Assembly (NCBI GenBank): GCA_963995505.1
Contig: OZ023180.1
Location: 6,855,263-6,919,262 of the forward strand
Source: Hypericum androsaemum
Taxonomy: Eukaryota; Streptophyta; Magnoliopsida; Malpighiales; Hypericaceae
Length of the DNA stretch: 64,000 nt
Direction: 5' to 3'
A program made the position numbers and the translations under genes. The stretch's first letter is position 1; every line of letters starts with the position of its first letter. Under the pieces are notes generated by a model. The model searched no databases and was not told where the DNA came from. It worked only from the letters and a program-made list of their open reading frames with translations. Positions 1 to 11,589 of the stretch are shown piece by piece.

Positions 1-431
1 CACAACAGTTGCCCTGTCCTCTCCACTGAAGGCTGAACTCTGAAGCACCTCTAACGTATGGCTCTATGAACACAATTGATTCCCGGTCAAACATACATGG
101 CATCTTTACCGAACTCGCCACATTCTCATCTAACGATAGTACATTACTCATTTAATTCGAATGGACATGGGCTGGCGGAGCGAAAAGAACTAAAAGCAAC
201 TCCGGAATAGGCTTCGGGAAGCAAGCTTCTAATGCTAAGAACATTTAGAGCACAGCATTAAATATACAGAACTAGTTCTTGATACCGGAGAGAGCAAAAG
301 ACTAATTAAGTTGCCATATTAGATGGATATATCAGTTCCAATGTTACTTATAAGCGTCCAGCAACGGGGGCCATGTCAACTTAAGAATGCAGCCACCATT
401 CTCGTACTCACCATGTGACGACGACTTGTTA
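1..431. other. 3' flank of BAP31-like gene
   Basis: No ORF or repeat is recognised here. The part next to position 431 presumably holds the 3' UTR of the minus-strand BAP31-like gene. The rest is unassigned low-complexity-free sequence. Confidence 0.4.
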
Positions 432-1495
432 TCATGTATGCTTCTTGTCCTCGGCGTGCAACGATGACGGATTGGGGGACCCCAATTGATTCCGAAGGTG
501 CTGATTGTCTGCCAGGAGGCGATCATACTCCAGAAGGAAGCCTTCAGATTGCTTCTTCAGGGCCTCTGCTTCAGCTCCTGCGGCTTTGGCTTCAGCGGAT
601 TTTGCCTCGAATTCAGATTCCACCATCTTCATTTGGCTCTTCAAGCCACAGACTTGTTCTCGCAAAGTTTTGACTACCTCTTCGGTGCCATTGGGATTCT
701 GCTTCTTGGCCGCTTCGGTGGCCTTCCTAAGCAAATGGAGTTCTCTGATATAATGGTGCAATCTGTCAAGCATCAATGCCAGGAACAGCAAGAACCCTGC
801 AAGAGGAAGGCTCTACCCATATCATCCGCAACGAACTAGGCACAAACATAACCCGCAATATGCATTAGGATCCATTTCGAAGAGGTTGCCGCAATTACCA
901 AATTCTACTCAGAAACAAACCAGAAACCGGATCAAGCCCGATGCTCACGAATCTCGAATCAAGCTGCCATTCCAAATCAGAGTACTGGCATTATCTAGTT
1001 TAGGGCTTACATTGAATGTGCATTTGATTAGATTAGGGTTTCATTTTTAAACATGGGGGTAACTCAATTAGCACATCTACCTCCTTCCTATCCGGTCGAT
1101 CTAACACGTATCAGAGCGGATTGATCTTGTATTCGGATAGATAGATAGAGCACGAGTAGGAAATAAGTAAAGAGAGGGGTTAGGTAAGGTAAGGTAAGGT
1201 AGGGTACGGTACCCATGAGGGAGGACTCGAGGAGGTGGAAGGCCATGAGGACCATCTCAGTAGGGTTGGGGACGCCGCCTTCCTCGACGCGGCCCCGGAT
1301 GCTGACCATGTTGTAGACGCCGGAGAGGAGCACCACGAAGATGGTGGCCCCCACCGTCTTGACCACCACCGGGCCCCGCCCGCGCTTCACCTTGTCAAGC
1401 CCCATGATCACCAACTTCCTCAGCGGCGTCTTGAACAGCAGCAGCAGGATCAGCACCATCTCCCCCCCTATCACCGTGTACAGAAGCTGTATCAT
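432..1495 (-). CDS. BAP31: BAP31/BAP29-like ER membrane protein, two exons
   Basis: Exons on the minus strand are 1495-1213 and 796-432, joined by a GT-AG intron (1212-797). The split Gly codon keeps the frame and gives 215 residues. The N-terminal half has three hydrophobic segments (about residues 3-20, 48-66 and 77-104), the last running into DRLHHYIREL, a stretch typical of plant B-cell receptor-associated protein 31 homologues. The C-terminal half is a charged, Ala/Glu/Lys-rich coiled coil (about 115-195). The protein ends KKHT, a dilysine KKXX signal for return from Golgi to ER. In this family the proteins act in the ER membrane as cargo and quality-control adaptors; the plant role is less defined. 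Length and topology match the family. The start is the first ATG before the first membrane segment. It is the upstream neighbour of a same-strand helicase gene; no co-regulation is evident. Confidence 0.93.
1182..1212. repeat. AAGGT pentanucleotide run at the BAP31 splice donor
   Basis: About four tandem AAGGT-like units lie in the first bases of the single BAP31 intron, reaching the 5' splice donor at 1212/1211. On the transcribed strand this reads as ACCTT repeats just after the donor. Confidence 0.8.
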
Positions 1496-2528
1496 CTCTC
1501 TCTCTTTAATAATGAGAATATTTGCTTTTTTATTTTGGAGAATTGAAACTTCCTTTGACCAATTTTCTAACCGAGGTACTGTAGTACCAACTCTCTTCGT
1601 CGTCTAAAAGTAAAAGGGCTTGCTGCGCGAGGTTGTGGTTTAATTTATTTAATGATTCTAGAGTTTTATTAATTATTAGTCCCCACTCCGTGGGTCCCAC
1701 CTTGGATTCGCCTTTCGCGTCCACGTGGTGAGGCTGATTTCGGTCCGGGGGTCGTTCAAATTTCGAGTGGGCGGGCGACCTTCTGGTAGTCCGCGTAGCT
1801 AACCGTTGGTCGTCGACGTCCAATTTATTGACTCCCATAGGAACACCAACTAACCAACCCATCCAGATTTTTTATTTATTTAAATAAAGTTCCATTCACG
1901 TGTTTTGTCGGCAACCTAATCGCCTACTGGGATATTGATTATACTCTCGAGTACTACCCCTGCTCGATGTTGAATCAACACCTCTTGCAGGATTTACTCT
2001 CTATCTTTCCGGTTAGTCCACAAGGGCCAGACACTTGTATTCAAAAACCGTACAATTTAGTTGATCGCAACACTACGAAAGTGAGCTAACTCTAAAAAAA
2101 ATCGACCTATTTGTTACTTGGGTAAATAGAATAGGTCCAACCTCCCAGCCCAAGGCTTCTAAATTCTGATCTCTAAAATGTGGCCCCTCAATTGGTCGAG
2201 GAACACTACACACCTGGGATGATGAGTCCGAATAGCGCCCAATTGTTTCTATTCCTTTCCCTTTGGGCGATTCAAGAAAATCAAAATGAGTACGGCCTAC
2301 TACCACCAATTCCATTACCAATGTACTAACCGACATTTGAAGCTTAAACAACAACAAAAGGAAGAAGCGGATGTGCTCAATATCACAAGCTTCTTCATCA
2401 TATTAAAGATCAATCCCCTTGACCCCGAAAAAAAAAGGATCAATCCCGCGGGTGAAGACTCAGCAACTTCAGTCTTTGCCGTGCGGCCCAGTCCCTTGAA
2501 GATCTTCTAAATGTTCCAAACGTTGTGC
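1496..2528. other. Intergenic region between BAP31-like and RAD16-like genes
   Basis: This contains the promoter and 5' UTR side of the BAP31-like gene (just above 1495) and the 3' UTR side of the RAD16-like gene (just below 2529). A minus-strand open frame of about 94 codons around 2073-2357 has no recognised domain and is not called. No transposon signature is seen. Confidence 0.5.
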
Positions 2529-5500
2529 TCAAGAGGCAAATAGGAAACGCATATCTGCTTCAGTTAGTTTCCCCAGAGCCTTGGATGAACCTCCGACGGT
2601 ACTGCATAACGATAACCCGATGATGAAAAATTAGATACATATTGCAAAATGGAAGCAGCATAACAGCCTGCATTGCAAGAATAAACCAACGCTTGAAATG
2701 AAAGCCAAGAGATTACCCTTCAAACACTAGTTCCTTCTTTTCTTGCAGATGCAGGATCCTCTCCTCGACTGTGTTCTCAATCACGAATCTCACAATTCTG
2801 TGACGCACAGACAATATCAACTCCTTGGTTTAGTTAGATCTTTAGCCGACACAATATAAGTACATGGATGATTTAGAAGCAGTACCTGATGGGTTTAAAC
2901 TGGCCTATTCTATGGATTCGATCTTGAGCTTGTCTCTCTACTGCTGGGTTCCACCAGGGATCCATCATAAAAACCTGCACATTCGACCCCAAAAGATCAA
3001 ACTGTCGGTAAGTCACAAAAAGAAACAAAAGCAGCTCATAAAGAGGAAAGAAGCTGGTTCTAGAACTAGTTCTGTCTAGTTGCTTTGTTTTTCCATCGAA
3101 AAGAGCAAATGAATGCTTACGTGCGATGCTATTGTGAGATTAAGAGCAACACCACCAGCTTTCAGACCAATCAGAAATATCTTGCAATCTGGATCCTCGT
3201 TAAATTTCTTAATGGCAGCAACTCGTGCACCAAAGCTCATGCTTCCAACCAACTGGACGCAACTTATGCCAGACTGCAAGAATATCAATCAATTAACAAG
3301 TGCTCCTCCCTTGAGTAATAGAACCAGTAAATGGACATAGAGTACAAAATAGATACACTCGTTGTACCTTTTGCAGACAATATCCTATAAGGTCCAAGAA
3401 TTGAGTGAACTGGCTGAAGACAATCCCTTTAGCAGAACCATCCCTCTCGAACATGAACCTTATTTCTTCCCTCTATAGCCATTAAAACCTCATTAAATTA
3501 AAAGATGCCCAAGCAGATATGGAACCAACATGTGCTGTGCACTAAAAGACTTGGTTTTGTGGCTATCTTATGACTAGGAAACTTTTCCTCATGGGTTTTT
3601 ATGATACGTCATAAGCACGAGGAGAAGCAGTTATCAGAAAGGTAGCTTGGAGCTCCAGAAGAAAATATACCAATGCTTCTATTTTTGTGCTTGTCTGAAA
3701 ATCACTTAATTGCAATCTGTTTAAGATACTAGAGGCGCTAAACCCCTTGATGGTTGTTTTGGTACTCCTATCTCCAGCATCCGCAGTCCAGTCCACAGTA
3801 AGCAATTTTGAACAGGAAGGGCATGAGACTTGTCCCAGGGAAGAAGCATAAGAAAGCAAACAAGCCTTACAAAAGACGTGTGCACAGGAAGTGACCTTGA
3901 TAAGGAGGAAAAAAAACAAAGTAATTGAATTAACATTTACGCATAACATAGTGGAATATACACTTCCAAACTAAATCAACAGAAAATGCGATGTCAGAGA
4001 GAAAGCCTTCCAGAAGAGAATGTCTAGAGCCAGAAATCTTACGACACGATCTTCCACCGGTTCATGACAAATACCACAATCTTGTTCAACATCGTTGAGT
4101 TCAGTGGAATTTCCACTGTTCGAGTCATTACGTTTGGAGTAAACAACAAGATAAGGGTGATCAACTGCCTGCATTTCCCACAAGCATGAGAAACAGGTTA
4201 TAACATACTACTAGCATGATACACCTTGAGACCACCAGAGACTCTGAAAGGTATAAAGAACAAAGCTCCAAATAAAAGACACTGCGAAAAACTTGCTGAA
4301 GTTATTAAAGCAGCACAATTGCTTCCATATGTTTCAGAATTGTGTAAAATACATTGAGCAGACTTGCATTCAGACTAAGAGAGCTCCTTCTAATCTTTGT
4401 CATGGGAAGACAAAGAGTCAGACTTGCCCAAAAACTTTGGACTGCTGCCCGTGGATTTTATTGTTGATAACCAAAAAGTTTCAAGGCAAATGAATGGGCC
4501 AGATGACTCCAGTTATTCATGAATCATGATTCATTGAAGTAGGATTGATTCGGTTATCACTCAAATATTTGAAGATTTCATGGACACTGCTTAAAGCAAT
4601 GTAAAGTGACATACTTCCCATAGAGCTTTCAATTGTTGCATTTTCACCCACAACAAATAGAACACATCCATTTACCAAAAAAAAAACAAATATCGCGTCC
4701 TGTAACAGCAGTCAACAATTTAGAAAAACTTGAATCAGAAGTTAGCTCACCTGTCGCAAGCGTGTCAGGAGATCAAAAATATGTGCGTAGTTATTCATTA
4801 CAGTGCCAGCGCTGACATATCTGCAGACAACAGGAGGGCATAAGTTCCTTGTGATGAATGGTAAGTTTCCAGAAAGTTTCTGCCAGAATTAGATTGACTA
4901 AAGGAACGAGAAAAAGGACACGAAGTGGCGTACGTGTTAAACAGTGATTGACTTTCATTGTACAGTGACTCATAATAATCTTCCTCTTTAACATCCAGCG
5001 TATCACGTCTCAAACTGACCTGGAAATAGTTAGAGCAATTGGTGTAAAGCACTTAAAACTACATAATCAGGAGCAACTTTAACCGTATAACTTTCAGGGA
5101 CAAAGGAACATTTCAAAGGAATAAATAGCATACAATTCTGGGAGGAAGAGCGAGATCTGCAGCCCTGCCTGCTTTAGTACGCCTCAACAGAATGTTCTTA
5201 AGTACTTTGTGTCTGAGCAGTATCATTGCTCTTCTTCCTTCTTCTGAATTTGCAGATGCTTGAATCGGATTAGTAACATACTGATGGATGAAAATGATAT
5301 TGTGTGAGTCCAAAGTAAGTCAACATAACCATCAGTACTGACAATATGAATCATTATCTTGTGTACTCACTCTATTCCACCAACAAAAATGCCTGACAGC
5401 ATTGTGAGGACAACTCGAGCAGACTGATGAGGTTCTACATCAATAACAAGTCAGCAAATAAATGGTTATTAATCTTCCACCGGTAAGAATTCAGGAAAAG

Positions 5501-7794
5501 AATCTCCGACCGTAAAGAGAGCTAAAAAATAATTACCACCTCCTACTACCAAAGGATAAACCAGCATTAAGTCAAACTTTACCTATGATCTAGAGTTCTG
5601 CAATCACAGTCCTTGCACAAGTAAAATGAATATGGGACAATTTGCAAGAAACGTATCTGTGTCACATGGAAATTCAAATACATGAGTTAGATTGAAAAAA
5701 AATCCAGAAAAATCTCATAAACCAAATGCAATCTTCTGTTGTGGATTAAAGTGCACTTACTAGAGAGTACAGTTCTCCAACCCGGTTTTGCAGGGGAGTT
5801 CCACTTAATGCCCATTTATATGAAGACTCCAAAGCAAAGATGGCTTTTGCAGTATTACTGCGTCTATCTTTTATATAATGAGCCTAGCACAGACATCCAA
5901 TGGAAAAAGAATGCTTGTCAGGAGCCCAGAAAATTGAAGTTAAGATCTAAACAGAACCTTCTTCTGTGTAGCATTCATGAAAAAGAAACAAACTTCAATA
6001 TCGCAAGTAGACACCGATAAGACTTGTGTAAACATGGAACAGGGAATTTCAAAAAATGACTGATAAAAAAAACTTGTGCAAGTAAATGACAGCTCAACTT
6101 CATGTATTGTTGAAATACCAAACAAATAAGGAGAGAACTTCCTTTCATGGTTTTCAAATGCCAAGCAATTAACCCAACTTCTCATAGGAATTCACTAACT
6201 CCACGTGCATTTGAGAGATGGACATAAATCAACTGAAAGTACAGCAGCCAAGAGAAGACTAAGCAGAGCTACTTAACACCGACTCACCTCATCCAGAATG
6301 ATACGCTTCCATTTTATAGCATGTAAAACAGACTTCCCTTTCTGCAACACATTATTTCGGAAAGAATCAGTTTCTTTGTTGGACTTTCTGCAAGCTCTCT
6401 TCCTCTTAATATTTGCCCAGTCATCTCCACAGTCCTTATCATTCTTTGTGACTTGCTTTTGAACAAATTTCCCCTCCTTACGTTGTTGCTTAGACTGTTT
6501 GTCAGTTCTAGTCGCATCAGGTCCACAAAAATACTTAAGGTGAACTCTGAGCTTGTCTTCATTAAATTTCTTCCCACAATAATCACACGTCTCCTTTGGT
6601 GGCATCATAGACTTCCTAAACTCAGCCTCAATTGTGCTGTATGTTGTTATTACAAAATCATACTTAGAAAACTGCTCAATATCCCTCTCCCGACTGGCAC
6701 CATGATAAACCAGAACTCTGGTGCTTCCTTTAGAGGTGAAACGGTCGACTTCACTCACCCACTGGCTTACAGCAACCACAGGACACACTACAAGCGTGGT
6801 TTTAGATCCACTTAAATTAGATGAAGACCCTGAAGGCGTTAACTTCCCCATTAATTGCCTTTCAGCAAGAATAAGTGCAATTGCCTGCGCGGTCTTTCCC
6901 ATTCCCATTTCATCAGCGAGAATCCCTCCTTTGATTTGTGATTCTTCTTGTTTTAAGGCCCAGGCCAGCCATTCCTTCTGGTATCTTAACAAAGGTATAA
7001 TCAAATCCGATGGAGCATCGGCAGTTTCCACTGCAAACCCACTCTGAGAATCTAAATCAGTATCTAATGTCAGATTTTGATCAACCCATTCGTCGTTCTC
7101 CTCTTCCCAAATTTCCCACAGCAATATTTCCTTCGACTTACTACTACGTCTGCCCCTACATCTCCTCTTATTGTGTATCTTATCTTCATAAGTCGGAAGA
7201 GGCTGATCTAGTGGCACTCCAAAAACGGCCTGTTCTGCAACCATGGCCAAAGCTGCCAGAGATTCTTCCGCATCGAACTTAGACTTCCTCGTGCGCCTCT
7301 TTGAAGCCTCCTCTTCATCCAGTTCACCTGTATTAATAATGCCACATCAATAACGGAGTCCAAACAACCGATTACACATTCTCTCCGGTAAAAAAAGTCA
7401 ATTGCAACGCATACCATAGTCCGAAGAGCAGTCGCTATCACCGATAACGATTTCATCCGCAAAGGATTCATCAGATGTGCCGTCTGACAATGAATCCAAA
7501 TCAGAGCTAGAGCTAGAGCTAGAGGTGACGTAAATTTCCTTCCCTTTCTTCGACCCTGAGAAGAAAGACACAAACGATTAAGCGTGAAATCCCCTCACTG
7601 AACTAACAACAACGCCATCACTGAGGCCTTTTCAATTCAATGTACGATGAAAATAAATAAATAAATAACGATCGATACCAAAAGTTTTGTGAGAGAGCAG
7701 GGAAAAAAAATAAAACAAAAACAAATCGGGAGAGAGATTCACCGGCCGAAGAGGACCCGGTACCGGAGCCTTTCTTACGAGATCGAAGCTCCAT
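2529..7794 (-). CDS. RAD16: RAD16-type SNF2 helicase / RING-finger protein, 16 exons
   Basis: Exons (minus strand): 7794-7743, 7555-7415, 7327-6288, 5883-5761, 5656-5583, 5434-5371, 5280-5134, 5019-4934, 4820-4751, 4168-4043, 3895-3671, 3472-3368, 3273-3121, 2974-2886, 2797-2717, 2601-2529. All junctions are GT-AG, the frame stays open and the sum is 2649 nt (882 residues), normal for plant RAD16. After an acidic Ser-rich N-terminus come SNF2 motif I (ADEMGMGKT, about 202-210), a small Cys/His finger (C312-C332), DEAH split by an intron (410-413), a C3HC4 RING (CGIC about 630 to CPSC about 669) and the helicase C-domain with QDRIHRIGQ (about 819-827). The yeast homologue with RAD7 performs ATP-dependent global-genome nucleotide excision repair of silent chromatin and is a ubiquitin ligase subunit; the same nuclear role is inferred. 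No broken motif is seen. Confidence 0.95.
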
Positions 7795-8189
7795 GACGAG
7801 CGATGACGGTCCCCCGATTCCGGCGTCTAGGGTTTGTCCCTCGCCGAGAGCTTTTTCTTTTCTTTTCTTTTTCTTTTCAACCTCCCAAACGAATATTCAG
7901 AAGAAATTACCAGAAATCGCGAACCGAAAAGATAGTGCGGTTACTAAACGGCGTCGCTTCTTGGGGGATTTTTTGGCGGCAGGAAACTCTTTGAGAGGGG
8001 GGGAAGAGTGAGAGAAAGGAAGGGTCGTGTCCTTTTAAACGGCGGGAAACACAAGTCCACGGTGTCAGTTCGGTGGGCCCCACCTTGGAAAAGGTGCTAG
8101 TTTTTGACTCTTGTCCCGAGTCTTGGATTCTTGCTTGCGCCCGTTGGCTTCCACAGCAAGTCGCTCGGGGGTGTGTATTGGTGGGGAAA
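7795..8189. promoter_or_regulatory. Upstream region of the RAD16-like gene
   Basis: Immediately above the RAD16 start codon is a CT-rich and pyrimidine-tract leader typical of plant 5' UTRs. It also contains TAGGGTTTG (telo-box-like, on the plus strand), often found in promoters of replication and growth genes. A plus-strand open frame starting at 7793 is the shadow of this leader. Confidence 0.4.
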
Positions 8190-9862
8190 AGTTTTTTTTT
8201 TAGAAGACAGATCGCATAGGGAACGGGGATGAACGGATTTGATTCCCCATTTTTTTTAGCAAAGTGAGATGCTTCGCTGAATTTGCCTTGTGAGGATTGG
8301 TGAAGGAAGAAAATGGTGATGGGGGAGATTCTAATGTATAGGAAATGGAAATGTATTTCGCTTCGTTCTTCGAAAGGATCGCTAATTAAATAGTCACATA
8401 AATAGGTAATTTCATAATAATGTACAGGCTTACGTTTTACATGAGAGTCGGGTTGACGACAAATTTGATTAGGTGAGAGTGGTCAATACCAAAATAAATA
8501 GTACAATTTAGGAGCAACTTTATTCTTCAAGAGGATTGTTAATTAAATATTTACCTAAATAGGCAGTCTCATAATAATGTACTTTGAGGTTGCGTTTGGT
8601 ACGTCTTGTGGACATAACAGTACTAGACAGAACTGTTTGTTCTAGTTGTCTTGTCCTGCGTTTGGTAACTTTAGTACATGATTGAACATATAGTCTCGTT
8701 CTCTGTTTGGTACGTTTAACAGTTCAGTCTAAAATTTTGTTAGAGAAAAAATTACCCTTCATGACAACAAAACAGAATATTTATTAATTTGAATAAAATC
8801 GATCATCGCAATTACATTAAAAATTATTCTACCATAAAAACGAAATCATTGCATAAAAAAATTAATATCAAAAAAGTCTTTCAAAAAAAATTCGCACAAA
8901 TTTGGATCATCATAGTTACATTACAAATATTTTTAATATATCATCACATAATTTGACAAATACGTATTTTTTTGTAAAGGTATAAGTATTGTTAAGAACT
9001 CATGGTACATGCACGGTGTACAACAGAGTCGTGTGTTGAATTCATTTATATGAAAGCCTCATTAAAATACTATCATGATAAGTGTGTATGTATTAATAAA
9101 ATATCCGAACTAACCATTTTATAGCTTTATATGAATTTGTATCCGAAATATAAAATTAGAAAATTTAAATGAGTATACAAGTATTAAAATATTTGAACCC
9201 GAATTTAAGAAAATTATATACGAGACATGAAAATCATATATAGAGAAAATGATTAGTCTTAATTCGGTTAAACTTGGTGAAGAAATAAAAAAGAAAGAGT
9301 TTAGGGTAATACACTAAAAATATATCACAAGAGATTTCTGTCATTGTACAGAATTCTCTGTCCCATGGAAATAAATAAGACAAGAAATTAGGAGTGGGCT
9401 GGGACAAACTTCCAATTTTGTCCCATCCATTTCTCACGCCAAACATAGGCTTGGACAAAAATCATTGTCATGTCCAATTCAAGCCACAAAAACAAACGCA
9501 GCCTAAAGGCTCAAGTTCACACGTTTAAGTCGGGTTGACTACAAATTTGATTAGGTGAGAGTGGTTGATACCAAAACAAGTGTTATAACACATGGACAAA
9601 ATATCTAACTTTATTCTTCGAAACGAGCACTAATAAAACATTACCTAAATAAGTAGAGTCATAATAATGTAACTTGAAGGCTCAAGTCCAAAATTTTTTT
9701 ATAAAATAAATTTTTACATCAAGTTACAACAGCCAGAGATCGAATCCTAGATTTTTGTTAATTCATCTCTATGTCATATGTCATTAGGTCAAATATCCTT
9801 TGGAATAAGTCCAAATGTGATAGTCGTGTTTGACAACAAAGTTGATTAGGTGAAGGAGGCTA
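8190..9862. repeat. Interspersed repeat R1, copy 1 (with nested insertion)
   Basis: The block has about 150-bp units containing the landmarks CTAATTAAATAGTTACC, CTCATAATAATGTACTTTGA and GACAAATTTGATTAGGTGAGAG. Units start near 8368, 8521 and 9601. The same block with the same flank (a AGAAGACA...GCAC start) recurs at 36430-37790. Near 9730 a box resembling a reversed Pol III B box (GATCGAATCC) is present, so a SINE-like part is possible. The array is interrupted by a DNA element at 8588-9503. Confidence 0.75.
8588..9503. mobile_element. PIF/Harbinger-like non-autonomous DNA transposon
   Basis: The 916-bp segment interrupts an R1 unit; other units run through uninterrupted (ACTTTGAAGGCTCAAG, for example near 9675, 36788 and 37393). 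The ends are inverted (GGTTGCGTTTGGTA and, on the other strand, GGCTGCGTTTGTTT), with further GTTTGGTA subterminal copies. Flanking trinucleotides are TGA (left) and TAA (right), a near-match to the TWA target duplication of PIF/Harbinger elements. The interior is AT-rich with no transposase ORF. Confidence 0.72.
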
Positions 9863-10093
9863 ACCTCCAATGATGTTATTGTCACCCAATAGGTCTTCAA
9901 TTTCATTCAAGCTCGTTGGAGGCTTACTCCTCAATCAACTTTGAGAGCACAAGAGTACTTGTATGGTGCTTAGCTTCAAAAAACTTTGATAAGGATCAAC
10001 CATATGCCCACACGTGCTAAAAGTAGATTCTGATGCAATAGTGGATACGAGAATTTTTAGCACATCTCGTGCAATTTCAACAATGATTGGGTA
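9863..10093 (-). pseudogene. hAT transposase C-terminal dimerisation domain, relic
   Basis: Read on the minus strand from 10093, the frame gives YPIIVEIARDVLKI followed by VSTIASESTFSTCGHMVDPY, a clear match to the hAT dimerisation domain (YP..S.IARDVLAIPVSTVASESAFSTGGRVLDPFRSSL). One in-frame stop replaces the usual Trp of the NWLR motif. Only this C-terminal piece is left, so it cannot encode an active transposase. It ends exactly where the foldback element 10096-10971 begins, suggesting that element inserted into it. Confidence 0.85.
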
Positions 10094-10095
10094 CT

Positions 10096-10971
10096 TGTCA
10101 CGACCCAAATCCATGGTCGGTGATCGGCGCTAGACCCAAATCCGTTTACCAGGTCTAGCGAGCCTCAAACATATCTTAATCTCACAAAATCATACAGGTC
10201 AAAAACTCTAAAAATTATTCTTTATATTTACCCTAGGATTAAAATGAACACAGTGGCTATTCAAGATGATAATTATTTTTTACATTTATCCTAAGATCAA
10301 AATGAATTGTGTAACTACAGAGCTTCTAGATCAAAGAGCAAAATACAAACCAAAGACCCCAAGACCAGTCCCGAAGATCAAAGTGAGGAGGTCATAAAAA
10401 AACATCCAAACCTTTAGGATACAAGGATTCTGATATGATATGTTTGGCCGGCGGGTTGATTTCTGATGGCGCCTTTAAGATATAGTATCCTCGTGTCGGA
10501 GTGCGAGTGACACTATCTAGGCCTACCTGAAGTTCATCCGATCTGTGTTATATGTTTGTGAAGGTCTGTCTGAAATTCTAGTTATGTCTGATATGTGAAT
10601 AGTTTGATGACCTTATTTGTGAGATGGTCTTTTGTTGTCTTAGCTTTGTGTTCGTATTGGTTGAGTTTGATGTGGGACATAGTTAAGTTTCGTCTGTCTC
10701 ACATGTATCTGACATAACTGATATGTTATGTTCTATGTGCTTAAGGAGTATTCCAAAACACTCACCCCCTCTCTCCAGTTTTGCAGGTTCTTTGTCTAGC
10801 AGCGCCGTAGCCACCGTGTTCATTTGATCCTGGGATAACTGTAAAGAATAATTATATTTTAATGAGACTTTGTAAAATCAAAATATGTTTTGAGGCTGGC
10901 TAGACTCATTTGGTTTTGTAAACAGGTTAGGGTCTAGCGCCAGTCACTGACCCCTAATTTGGGTCGTGACA
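10096..10971. mobile_element. Foldback-type DNA element with about 165-bp TIRs
   Basis: The left end begins TGTCACGACCCAAAT and the right end is its inverted copy (ATTTGGGTCGTGACA). Similarity of the two arms continues for about 165 bp, through GGCGCTAGACCC, GTTTAC, AGCCTCAAA and ATGAACAC.GTGGCTA. The element is flanked by ACT on both sides (10093-10095 and 10972-10974), read as a 3-bp target duplication. No transposase ORF is seen. The superfamily is not settled: the ends start TG and end CA but are not CACTA, and LTRs are absent. Confidence 0.75.
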
Positions 10972-11065
10972 ACTACCTGGAGGGGTAATGGGTGGAGATC
11001 GTCCAGACCTACGAGAATATAATGGAGCGGTACATGGAGGTGGAGAGGTAAATACACTCATATTT

Positions 11066-11561
11066 TGTTGGATTTGTGAATGAGCCCAAAGAAGGTCCAA
11101 AGTCCAAAAGCCCAAAAGGGAAAATGGAAAGTGTCATCCCACATTGGAAAGTGGCACCAACTTTTCCTAGTTTATAAGGAGAAGTTCCTTGTTAGCTAGG
11201 AAAGAAGTTGATCACCTGAAAGGACAGCCAACTTGGACCATCCGAGCACGCGCACGCCTTCCTGCTGGTTGAACGGATGCGTCCCTTCGGGGTGGCTGCT
11301 TCCCTACCTCCTTTAGCCTATAAATAGGCCTGCCCCCTTGCCATTTTCCTCATCCCAGCAACAAAGTACATTCCGTAGCATTGTTGTCTTCTTCTCTCCC
11401 CCATTCTTCACTTACAAAGAGTCCGAATCTTGGAGACGATTACCGTAGCCCGTACCGCACTAAAATATACGGGGCAATCTCGTCTTATGGAGAAAGTGTC
11501 CAACACTTGTCTCGACTGCCGTAGATCCTAATCAAGTACACCAACCCTCCGATCAACAACA
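11066..11561 (+). repeat. 5' LTR of copia 1 (shortened)
   Basis: 496 bp, TGTTGG...CAACA, with TATA box CTATAAATAGG near 11319. Compared with the 3' LTR it lacks a GC-rich block corresponding to about 16195-16570 and a smaller block corresponding to about 16740-16825. Confidence 0.93.
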
Positions 11562-11563
11562 AT

Positions 11564-11576
11564 CGTAAGACGAGAT
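11564..11576 (+). promoter_or_regulatory. Putative self-complementary primer-binding site, copia 1
   Basis: Two bases after the 5' LTR, where the minus-strand primer site belongs, there is CGTAAGACGAGAT instead of the tRNA-iMet complement TGGTATCAGAGC. It is the exact reverse complement of ATCTCGTCTTACG in the element's own 3' LTR (16872-16884). The 5' LTR copy (11477-11489) differs by one base that would still pair G:U. A hairpin (CCCGTA/TACGGG) precedes the LTR segment. Confidence 0.6.
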
Positions 11577-11589
11577 CGTGTACTTGAAG

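Noticed and set aside
2073..2357. 94-codon minus-strand ORF downstream of the RAD16-like gene
   Set aside because: No recognised domain or splice structure; likely chance frame in intergenic DNA or 3' UTR.
7793..8011. Plus-strand ORFs opposite the RAD16 start
   Set aside because: They overlap the 5' UTR and first codons of the minus-strand gene and consist of low-complexity Phe/Ser/Arg translation.
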